Assembly: GCA_023253435.1 (NCBI GenBank)
Contig: JALRGJ010000087.1
Span: 271 to 5,560, forward strand
Direction of reading: 5' to 3'
DNA: 5,290 bases
DNA from: Ilumatobacteraceae bacterium
GTDB taxonomy: Bacteria; Actinomycetota; Acidimicrobiia; Acidimicrobiales; Ilumatobacteraceae
Part shown: piece after piece, positions 1 to 5,114 of the stretch
Layout of the letters: each line of letters begins with the position of its first letter
How positions within the stretch are numbered: position 1 is the first letter of the stretch
The notes under the pieces: model-generated
Told to the model about the DNA's origin: nothing
Databases searched by the model: none
What the model saw: only the letters and a program-made list of their open reading frames with translations
Program-made: the position numbers and the translations under genes

Positions 1-537
1 GCAATTGCCGCTGGGCTTGAACAAGTTGTGGAGTCTCGCCAGTACGAGCGTCTTGCTGTGTACCGCCCTCTTGTGCCGGTGGGTCGAGCAGATGTTGGTT
101 TCTTGCCCGGTGGGCTTGATGAAAAACTTGATCCGTGGATGAGCGCCATTCACGATGCCATCGTGGCTCTGACCGATCAGCGATCAAGCAATGATGCACG
201 TCGTCTCATCGATGACCTCACCGCTCGAGGGCAACTTTCTCTCGAGTCGGTCACGTTCTTGCGCGGCAGGTCACTGCATCGGCAATTTGTTGTAGTGGAT
301 GAGGCACAAAACCTAGAGCCCACCACACTGAAGACAATTCTGACCAGAATTGGCGAAGGCACAAAAGTTGTCTTTACTGGCGACACCAGCCAGATTGATG
401 CCCCATATATGGGCGAATCAAATAATGCCCTAGCGGTTCTTATTCATGCATTTGCAAACCAGCATTGTTTTGGGCATGTCACCCTTGCTTCATGTGAACG
501 AAGTGAAGTAGCAAGCCTGGCTGCAGAACTGCTCTGA
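1..537 (+). CDS. PhoH-like ATPase (PIN-PhoH / YlaK type), C-terminal part
   Basis: The reading frame is open from base 1 (it begins A-I-A-A-G-L-E-Q) and ends at TGA 535-537, so this is the last 178 residues of a gene that starts before the window. It matches the PhoH P-loop ATPase domain. The segment YRPLVPVGR is followed by GFLPG and EKLDPW, then the Walker B stretch VVVDEAQNL (D and E at fragment residues 100-101), then FTGDTSQID near residue 126 (sensor-like), and ERSEVASLA near the end. The Walker A loop should lie just upstream of base 1. These motifs resemble the YlaK/PhoH2 group, which carries an N-terminal PIN nuclease domain and is thought to be an RNA helicase/RNase; the PIN half is not visible, so that part is inference. 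A cysteine stands before ERSE where many relatives have glycine. An internal GTG at 28 is not the real start, because homology continues upstream of it. Confidence 0.93.
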   Translation, partial: AIAAGLEQVVESRQYERLAVYRPLVPVGRADVGFLPGGLDEKLDPWMSAIHDAIVALTDQRSSNDARRLIDDLTARGQLSLESVTFLRGRSLHRQFVVVDEAQNLEPTTLKTILTRIGEGTKVVFTGDTSQIDAPYMGESNNALAVLIHAFANQHCFGHVTLASCERSEVASLAAELL

Positions 538-544
538 GTGTTCT

Positions 545-562
545 TCACGTCCGCGGGCGTGA
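545..562. promoter_or_regulatory. 18-bp near-palindrome upstream of the epoxide hydrolase-family gene
   Basis: The sequence TCACGTCCGCGGGCGTGA is a dyad around one centre with 8 of 9 base pairs matching; the single mismatch (T550/G557) would be a G-U wobble in RNA. It starts 8 bases after the phoH-like stop codon and ends directly against the putative -10 hexamer at 563-568, so it would occupy about -30 to -13 of that promoter. It could be an operator for a dimeric regulator. As RNA it would form a 7-bp stem with a CGCG loop, so it could instead be a terminator for the upstream gene, but no run of T follows it. Confidence 0.5.
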
Positions 563-568
563 CACAAT
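563..568 (+). promoter_or_regulatory. Putative -10 element (leaderless) of the epoxide hydrolase-family gene
   Basis: The hexamer CACAAT matches TATAAT at 4 of 6 positions and ends 6 bases before the ATG at 575. This spacing would put the transcription start at or next to the start codon. No Shine-Dalgarno sequence is visible before the ATG. No convincing -35 hexamer is seen; the dyad at 545-562 occupies the spacer region. Confidence 0.4.
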
Positions 569-574
569 CGAAGC

Positions 575-970
575 ATGGCCGATACTCCAGACTCACTTGT
601 CCGAGAATTTATTGCTGCACTCGTAGCAAAAGATCTCGATACCGCCGCCACCATGGTGACCGATGATTTTGAATACGACAACGTCCCAATGGGCAAAGCA
701 TTTGGCCCTCAAGGACTCAAAGACACTCTCGCCGGCTTCTTTGGCATGTGCACTCAAATTGATTGGCAGATCTTTCGTCAAACATCAAGTGGTGACCTCA
801 ATGAAGGAACTGTTTTGAATGAGCGTGATGACCGAGTGGAAATTCATGGGCGCTGGGGAACCCTTCCCGTTGCAGGAGTGTTTGAAATACGCAATGGCAA
901 ACTCACATTGTGGCGTGATTACTTTGACAAGCAAGCCATTTTGGACCTCATGACGCCACCGTCTGCCTAA
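575..970 (+). CDS. Limonene-1,2-epoxide hydrolase family protein (SnoaL/NTF2-like fold)
   Basis: This 131-residue protein has the length and motifs of a small cone-shaped alpha+beta barrel of the NTF2/SnoaL superfamily, specifically the limonene-1,2-epoxide hydrolase (LEH) family. Matched by memory to the Rhodococcus enzyme, the whole active site is present: Y35 and N37 in EYDNVPM (water-positioning pair), R84 and D86 in NERDD, and D115 in TLWRDYFD. The last segment, GVFEIRNGKLTLWRDYFD, is very typical of the family. The known reaction is one-step hydrolysis of an epoxide to a diol with acid-base catalysis and no covalent intermediate. The mycobacterial relative EphG acts on larger, sterol-like epoxides, so limonene need not be the substrate. 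No signal peptide is seen, so it is probably cytosolic. An in-frame TGA at 560-562 makes ATG 575 the first possible start. It ends with TAA at 968-970. Confidence 0.85.
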   Translation: MADTPDSLVREFIAALVAKDLDTAATMVTDDFEYDNVPMGKAFGPQGLKDTLAGFFGMCTQIDWQIFRQTSSGDLNEGTVLNERDDRVEIHGRWGTLPVAGVFEIRNGKLTLWRDYFDKQAILDLMTPPSA

Positions 971-982
971 CTATTGTTTGTA

Positions 983-999
983 ATGCTCTAACACAGCAT
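983..999. promoter_or_regulatory. Short inverted repeat upstream of the exonuclease gene
   Basis: ATGCT (983-987) and AGCAT (995-999) form a perfect 5-bp inverted repeat with a 7-base spacer. It lies in the 52-base gap between the epoxide hydrolase-family gene and the exonuclease gene, about 12 bases before the putative -10 hexamer, so it would cover the -35 region. It could be an operator, but a 5-bp dyad in a gap of this size is easily a chance event. It is not a convincing terminator: the stem is short and no T-run follows. Confidence 0.2.
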
Positions 1000-1010
1000 C
1001 ACCCCCCATT

Positions 1011-1016
1011 TAGTCT
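1011..1016 (+). promoter_or_regulatory. Putative -10 element (leaderless) of the exonuclease gene
   Basis: TAGTCT fits the actinobacterial -10 pattern TANNNT and ends 6 bases before the GTG start at 1023, which predicts a transcript beginning at or next to that codon. The bases between (GATCTT) carry no Shine-Dalgarno sequence, which supports the leaderless reading. No clear -35 hexamer is seen 16-18 bases upstream. The TAG of this hexamer is also an in-frame stop codon, so the coding frame cannot extend further upstream. Confidence 0.45.
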
Positions 1017-1022
1017 GATCTT

Positions 1023-1616
1023 GTGACTCTTTCTCGTACGACACCTCCACTTTCCATGCGAGAAATGTCGTTTGCGGTCATTGACTTTGAGACCACCGGG
1101 ATCAATCCAAAAAGAGACCGCATCCTGCAGATGGCAGCTGTCATTGTGAACGGTGCTGGTGAGATTCTCGACACTTTCGACACAGTGGTGAAGCCACAAC
1201 ATCCCGAAGAGTATGAACATGGGGCTGAGCACATTCATGGCATTAGTCGCCAACAAGTAGAAAACGGAATGCCACTGACAGAGGCATTAGAAAAATTGTG
1301 GGCGCTGAGTCAGGACAAGGTCATCACAGCCCACAATGCTCGTTTCGATATCGGGTTCCTCCACGCAGAAACTCAACGTATTGGGCTGACACATCAGGTG
1401 GAAACGTTTCTCGACACCCTTGCACTCGCTCGCCAAGCAGACACACAACGTGAAAGAAAACATTCTCTTGGGGCGCTCTGTGAGCACTACGGAATAGAGC
1501 TAATCAATGCTCACCAGGCTCTGGCCGATGCCACCGCGACTGCAGAACTTTTGATTCGCTTACTCAAAGAAATGAATATTCAACAAGCCGATCAAATTCA
1601 GGCTTTGTTGTCATAA
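1023..1616 (+). CDS. DnaQ-like 3'-5' exonuclease (DEDDh family)
   Basis: This 197-residue protein is a stand-alone exonuclease domain like the epsilon subunit of DNA polymerase III. All catalytic motifs of the DEDDh class are present: ExoI with D21 and E23 in VIDFETTG, ExoII with D109 in AHNARFD, and ExoIII with H164 and D169 in the H-x4-D arrangement NAHQALAD. These four acidic residues bind two metal ions and the histidine activates water; the expected activity is removal of nucleotides from the 3' end of DNA or RNA. The length is that of a bare domain, without a helicase or nuclease fusion, so it may be a replication proofreader, a repair exonuclease or an oligoribonuclease-like enzyme; the sequence does not decide. 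GTG 1023 is the first possible start because TAG 1011-1013 is in frame. M12 (ATG 1056) and M15 (ATG 1065) are alternatives, just ahead of the first motif. Its 3' end overlaps the oppositely oriented pafC by 19 bases. Confidence 0.9.
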   Translation: MTLSRTTPPLSMREMSFAVIDFETTGINPKRDRILQMAAVIVNGAGEILDTFDTVVKPQHPEEYEHGAEHIHGISRQQVENGMPLTEALEKLWALSQDKVITAHNARFDIGFLHAETQRIGLTHQVETFLDTLALARQADTQRERKHSLGALCEHYGIELINAHQALADATATAELLIRLLKEMNIQQADQIQALLS

Positions 1617-2542
1617 AGTCGCAGCACATCAGCGGCTGTCTGTTGCTGTAGATGTATGAGATCGCTTGGTTGTTCAATGGTGACCCCACCTCCAGCACGT
1701 AGCAACAGACGTCCCAGCCAATGCTCACTCGTCACCACTAGGGAGATGCGTAGTGATCCATCACTCAATTCCTCAAGAACTTTGCATGGGTATGTCTCCA
1801 CCACCCACATTGCGCTTGGAGCCACTATTGCGATGGCTTCTATGTTCCCATCCGCACGAGAGAACCAATCAGGAACCGTGACGGTTTCTGCAACTACAGG
1901 TACTAGCTCCCCAGTTGGCTGAACGGACCGAATGCGATCCACTCGAAAATGCCTACGCTCTGACGACAGGCCATCATCTGCAGACACGTACCAATGACCG
2001 CGTTCTGCAAATACAGTGCGCACCACAATTGTTCGCGCAGATTCTTCATTCTTTGCGGGCGTCCAATATGTGATGAGAAGTTTTTCACCAGTTGACGCAG
2101 CGCGGGACACCACTGACAGGAATTCAGGTGCTTCAACGTCTACGTCAACGACGTCTTCACCCAAAACTTTGCGAAGTTTTTTCAAGGCGCTTTTCAGTTC
2201 ACGCCGCTTGGTGAAACCGGGAATCTCCTCGGCTGCAGCCGCCATCAGACTTAACCCAAATGCTTCGGCGGAGGTGAGATCTAAACGGCGTTCAAAATAT
2301 TTGTTGAGACCTACATTGATGTAACCCTCATCGATGTAGATCTCCGTTAATTCAAATGGCGTATAAGGAGGCACTCCGCACATAGCTGCCATTTCAATGT
2401 CTTGAATGAGATCGGCCTCGCTGATGTCGAACTGACGAGCCATTTCCGCAATGCTCACCCGCTGACGCTGCATGAGCCAGGGCAACATTGCCAAAAGTCC
2501 TTTGACTCGTACTTCGGCCGGGCGGGGTCCAGTCTTTTTCAT
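1598..2542 (-). CDS. pafC: WYL-domain transcriptional regulator PafC
   Basis: The protein (314 residues from the ATG chosen here) has the usual PafC layout: a winged-helix DNA-binding region at about 10-75 including the family-typical MCGVPPYTP, a linker, a WYL domain at about 150-207, and a C-terminal WCX-like domain. It matches the PafC half of the actinobacterial PafBC pair. In mycobacteria PafBC is a heterodimeric activator of DNA-repair genes, independent of LexA; WYL domains are thought to sense nucleic acid or another ligand. The signature tripeptide here is W184-Y185-V186 rather than WYL. FRVDRI follows the core as expected. The ATG at 2542 shares one base with the pafB stop (TGATG), and GGAGG at 2549-2553 lies 6 bases ahead. 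A GTG at 2543-2545 is a possible alternative start, but only 3 bases from GGAGG. The 3' end overlaps the convergent exonuclease gene. Confidence 0.88.
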   Translation of the reverse strand: MKKTGPRPAEVRVKGLLAMLPWLMQRQRVSIAEMARQFDISEADLIQDIEMAAMCGVPPYTPFELTEIYIDEGYINVGLNKYFERRLDLTSAEAFGLSLMAAAAEEIPGFTKRRELKSALKKLRKVLGEDVVDVDVEAPEFLSVVSRAASTGEKLLITYWTPAKNEESARTIVVRTVFAERGHWYVSADDGLSSERRHFRVDRIRSVQPTGELVPVVAETVTVPDWFSRADGNIEAIAIVAPSAMWVVETYPCKVLEELSDGSLRISLVVTSEHWLGRLLLRAGGGVTIEQPSDLIHLQQQTAADVLRLYDNKA

Positions 2543-3495
2543 CACACACCTCCAGCCAAACGTTGGAGATCAGAAATGATCTCATTGCGCACTGTTGCAG
2601 GAGAGATAACGTGCGCACGGTCAACAAGCGCGTACAGCCATGACCTAAATGCAACTTTATTTCCACATGGAACTTCGATATCTATTGAGCCATCGGCACG
2701 TGTAGCCCTCACGGCTTCATCACCAAGTTCTCGAATCACCGCAGGTGCAGCACGACGATCAACTCGAACGATGGCAACTTCATGAGAATTATCGCCAAAG
2801 ACTTTTGCATCGCGAGGAAATGCGGTGGCTAGGTCAAAATCTGCGGGACGCACAAATGAATCGGATGAACCAAGGGTGACCGCGCCCTCAATCCGGTCTA
2901 CTCGGTACACCGCTTGTGCTCCTCGAGCAGTATCGAAACAAATGAGGTACCAAAAACCATTGCGCGAAATAAGTCCGTAGGGGTGCACAATACGTGGCTT
3001 ACCGTGGTACACGAACTGCGACTCTTTTTGCTGAGCAACCGCTTCCCACAAATTTGGCAATATCTGGGAAGACCCATCAACAAGGGCAACAGCACTTACT
3101 TGTTCTGTTACTACTTCACCTCCCAGCCATTGCACTGCACGTTTGCCCCAGCGGGTTCCCATTTGAACCACCGCAGCGGCTTCTTGAAGAGCACTGAGCT
3201 CATCTGAAGTGAGTTGGAAATCAATGAGTTTGTATTCAGCCCGATCTATGGAATAGGCAGTTTTCCCAGCATCATCTCCACCCAAAGTTTGCATAGTGAT
3301 GGGGATTCCCAGTTTGCGCAGAATTTTTTTATCGCGTTCAAATGCGGTTCTGCGGCCCTCTTCTTTGTCGGAGTACTGCCCCACCATTTTGTCGGCAATT
3401 TGTTCAAGCGTGAGTGGACGTGAAGATTCAGACAACAAGGCCACCAAATTGAGCATGCGTTCCGCAGGATTAGTGGTGTTTCGTGCCCCAGCCAT
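2542..3495 (-). CDS. pafB: WYL-domain transcriptional regulator PafB
   Basis: This 317-residue protein has the typical PafB layout. Residues 11-66 form a winged helix-turn-helix (ERMLNLVALL, then AFERDKKILRKLGIP), residues 142-206 a WYL domain with an intact W182-Y183-L184 in GFWYLICFD followed by YRVDRI, and the C-terminal third (about 235-317) a WCX domain. PafB works with PafC as a DNA-damage-responsive activator in mycobacteria. The name comes from linkage to the Pup ligase gene pafA, but proteasome genes are not neighbours here; pgi lies 38 bases upstream. An in-frame TGA stands directly before ATG 3493-3495, which makes this the first possible start. No well-placed Shine-Dalgarno is seen, but TATCCT ends 7 bases upstream, so the message may be leaderless. 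The end overlaps pafC (TGATG), indicating a two-gene unit. Confidence 0.9.
   Translation of the reverse strand: MAGARNTTNPAERMLNLVALLSESSRPLTLEQIADKMVGQYSDKEEGRRTAFERDKKILRKLGIPITMQTLGGDDAGKTAYSIDRAEYKLIDFQLTSDELSALQEAAAVVQMGTRWGKRAVQWLGGEVVTEQVSAVALVDGSSQILPNLWEAVAQQKESQFVYHGKPRIVHPYGLISRNGFWYLICFDTARGAQAVYRVDRIEGAVTLGSSDSFVRPADFDLATAFPRDAKVFGDNSHEVAIVRVDRRAAPAVIRELGDEAVRATRADGSIDIEVPCGNKVAFRSWLYALVDRAHVISPATVRNEIISDLQRLAGGV
2549..2553 (-). promoter_or_regulatory. Ribosome binding site deciding the pafC start
   Basis: Read on the minus strand, GGAGG lies inside the last codons of pafB, 6 bases before the ATG at 2542 and only 3 bases before the alternative GTG at 2545. The spacing favours the ATG. 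It is the only well-placed strong Shine-Dalgarno in the window. This fits an internal gene of an operon whose translation is coupled to the gene before it. Confidence 0.65.
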
Positions 3496-3497
3496 TC

Positions 3498-3514
3498 AGG
3501 GCAGGATAGGCCCT
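3498..3514. promoter_or_regulatory. Inverted repeat enclosing the putative pafB -10 element
   Basis: AGGGC (3498-3502) and GCCCT (3510-3514) are perfect inverted repeats with a 7-base spacer, AGGATAG, which contains the putative -10 hexamer on the minus strand (TATCCT). A dimeric protein bound here would cover the core promoter. The dyad is only 5 bp per arm, so chance is possible. As RNA it would only be made if transcription comes through from pgi, where it would form a weak hairpin with no T-run. Confidence 0.3.
3503..3508 (-). promoter_or_regulatory. Putative -10 element (leaderless) of pafB
   Basis: On the minus strand TATCCT fits TANNNT and ends 7 bases before the pafB ATG. There is no Shine-Dalgarno at normal distance; GAGGG is about 15 bases from the ATG. 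No good -35 hexamer is seen at 16-18 bases, which is acceptable for many actinobacterial promoters or for one needing an activator. The promoter would lie in the 38-base gap after pgi, so pafBC could be expressed apart from pgi. Confidence 0.4.
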
Positions 3515-3533
3515 CAAAGCCTTATTGACTTCA

Positions 3534-5051
3534 TCAATTGGCCCGTGATTGGCGTACGTACCAATCCGTAATTGCACGAGTCATCAATGGAGCCTGGGCC
3601 ACCTCACCCGAAGCAATTGCGTGAGCAGTATCAGTGGCTAATTTTTTACCCAATTCCACACCAAATTGGTCGAAGCTGTTGACACCCATGAGCCAACCTT
3701 GAACCGCTGTGGAATGTTCGTACATGGCCAAGAGGGCTCCCAAGTTGTAGGGGCTCAGAGCATCCATGAAGATGACGGTGCTGGGTCTATTCCCGGGAAA
3801 ATTTCTGTGTGGATCTTCATGAAGGCTTCCTCCAGCTAATGCTTCAGATTGGGCAATCATGTTGGCAATTAAAAGATCATGCGCTTGTGGGTCACTGCCC
3901 ATGGGGGCAATTGATGAAATGAATTCCACCGGCACCACTTGAGTTCCTTGATGCAGCATCTGAAAGAAAGCGTGCTGCCCATTTGTCCCTGGCTCGCCCC
4001 ATACCACTGGACTTGTGTGTTCTGCAGGGACACCATCTTCTCGAACACTTTTGCCGTTGCTCTCCATCACAAGTTGTTGTAGATACGCAGGCAATCTGGC
4101 CAGATCGTGGCTATAGGGCACAACGGCAACTGTTGCGTAGCGATGAAGAACTGCATTAGCCCACCACACAAGCGCATGGACTACAGGAAGACTCTGTTCT
4201 GGTGAAGTCTCTAACGCATGTTGATCCATTTGATACATACCACTTAAAAAGTCGGAGAAATTTTTTGCACCTATTGCACACATCAATGGAAAACCAATGG
4301 TTGAGGACAAGGAAAAGCGCCCGCCCACCCATTCACCAAATATCAGACACTGAGATTCCGGTATTCCCCAACTTTGTGCAACTTCTGGATATGCAGTGGA
4401 AGCAACAAAATGAGACTGCCAATCTGACACCTGTGCAGCCATCCACTGCTTCGCGCGCTCGGCATTATGCATGGTCTCTAATGTGGTGAAAGTTTTGGAA
4501 GACACCACAACCATGGTTCGTGCTGGATCTAATCCGTAAATTGCCTCATCAAAATCAGCTGGATCAATATTTGAAACAAATCGAGTTAACGGACCGTCAT
4601 GAAAGGCTCTGAGGGCTCGAGTTGCCATTGCGGGCCCTAGATCACTGCCGCCTATTCCAATATTGATCACTGCGTCGATCTCTGGGTTGTTTCGAATTTT
4701 CTCCGCCAATTCCAGTGCCCGAGTCAGAGCATCACGAGACCCAACTGCTTCTGCATTTTGAGCGAGTGGATCTCGTAACGCAGTGTGCAAAACAGCGCGA
4801 CCCTCGGTCACATTAAGCACGTGACCGTCCATCATGTCTCTGAATTTCTGTGGAATCTTTAACTCACGCGTTAGCAAAATGAGTTCATCAAACAGGGCAG
4901 AATTCATGAGCTGACGCGAAAAATCGGCATGGAGGCCACAGGCATCGAAAGTGAACCTTTGTGCCCGTTGGGGCTCACTCACAAAGAGTTCTCTCAGCGA
5001 AGAAGATGCACCTGCCAACGTGACAAGTGACTGCAACTGACGGGCGTTCAC
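3534..5051 (-). CDS. pgi: Glucose-6-phosphate isomerase
   Basis: This 505-residue cytosolic enzyme interconverts glucose 6-phosphate and fructose 6-phosphate in glycolysis and gluconeogenesis. Sugar-phosphate binding segments are GIGGSDLGP (132-140) and SSKTFTT (184-190). The first family signature is GGRFSLSSTIG (243-253, R245), and the second is FDQFGVELGKK (460-470). Catalytic residues by homology are E330 in MESNGK, H360 in NGQHAFF and K469. The protein is about 45 residues shorter than E. coli Pgi (549). Part of the difference is a short loop before GNRPS (near 410-424), where E. coli has a longer insertion, and part is the N-terminus; no active-site piece is lost. Many relatives read SLWS where this has SLSS. 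The start is GTG 5049-5051; an in-frame TAA at 5061-5063 excludes an earlier one. It lies 63 bases after bioY and 38 before pafB on the same strand. Confidence 0.97.
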   Translation of the reverse strand: MNARQLQSLVTLAGASSSLRELFVSEPQRAQRFTFDACGLHADFSRQLMNSALFDELILLTRELKIPQKFRDMMDGHVLNVTEGRAVLHTALRDPLAQNAEAVGSRDALTRALELAEKIRNNPEIDAVINIGIGGSDLGPAMATRALRAFHDGPLTRFVSNIDPADFDEAIYGLDPARTMVVVSSKTFTTLETMHNAERAKQWMAAQVSDWQSHFVASTAYPEVAQSWGIPESQCLIFGEWVGGRFSLSSTIGFPLMCAIGAKNFSDFLSGMYQMDQHALETSPEQSLPVVHALVWWANAVLHRYATVAVVPYSHDLARLPAYLQQLVMESNGKSVREDGVPAEHTSPVVWGEPGTNGQHAFFQMLHQGTQVVPVEFISSIAPMGSDPQAHDLLIANMIAQSEALAGGSLHEDPHRNFPGNRPSTVIFMDALSPYNLGALLAMYEHSTAVQGWLMGVNSFDQFGVELGKKLATDTAHAIASGEVAQAPLMTRAITDWYVRQSRAN

Positions 5052-5057
5052 GACTCC

Positions 5058-5063
5058 AACTTA
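5058..5063 (-). promoter_or_regulatory. Putative -10 element (leaderless) of pgi
   Basis: On the minus strand TAAGTT fits TANNNT and ends 6 bases before the GTG start of pgi. The six bases between are GGAGTC; the GGAG is only 2 bases from the GTG, too close for an efficient Shine-Dalgarno. This tilts the case towards leaderless transcription, although read-through from bioY using this poor site remains possible. The -35 region is not convincing. Confidence 0.38.
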
Positions 5064-5079
5064 CTTGGGGTTGCCAGCA

Positions 5080-5095
5080 AGAACCGTGAGGTTCT
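5080..5095 (-). terminator. Hairpin between bioY and pgi, possible weak terminator
   Basis: AGAACC (5080-5085) and GGTTCT (5090-5095) form a perfect 6-bp stem with a 4-base loop. Outer arms CCAG (5074-5077) and CTGG (5099-5102) can extend it across a small internal loop. It starts 12-20 bases past the bioY stop. In the bioY direction it is not followed by a T-rich tract, so it is not a standard intrinsic terminator. It could be a 3'-end-stabilising structure or a regulatory dyad upstream of pgi, since it lies about 17-30 bases before the pgi -10. Confidence 0.35.
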
Positions 5096-5114
5096 GTACT
5101 GGTAGGGATATCGC

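Noticed and set aside
28..30. GTG as start of the phoH-like gene
   Set aside because: Family-typical sequence continues in frame to base 1, so the real start and the Walker A loop are outside the window.
1617..1660. Possible terminator after the exonuclease gene
   Set aside because: Only short imperfect CAGC/GCTG pairings are present with no T-run, and the bases code for the end of PafC.
2110..2119. CACTGACAG, which resembles the reverse of the mycobacterial PafBC-type promoter element (TTGTCRGTG); a similar match lies near 1271
   Set aside because: Both lie inside coding regions, deviate at the first base, and have no -10 at a suitable distance. No such element was found in any of the gaps, so there is no evidence of PafBC-controlled promoters in this window.
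2136..2155. Three copies of ACGTC within 20 bases
   Set aside because: The copies are unevenly spaced and come from codons of an acidic Asp/Val-rich linker in PafC; no array or binding-site spacing is evident.
2016..2324. Open frame of 102 codons on the plus strand inside pafC
   Set aside because: Serine/threonine/arginine-rich shadow of the WYL and linker coding sequence, with no sign of its own expression signals.
2402..2785. Open frame of 127 codons on the plus strand across the pafB/pafC junction
   Set aside because: Both underlying minus-strand genes have clear family motifs throughout, and this frame shows low-complexity, unfamiliar protein sequence.
4202..4489. Open frame of 95 codons on the plus strand inside pgi
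   Set aside because: It is antisense to a strongly supported pgi coding region, with no recognisable motif and no ribosome binding site; it is a shadow frame.
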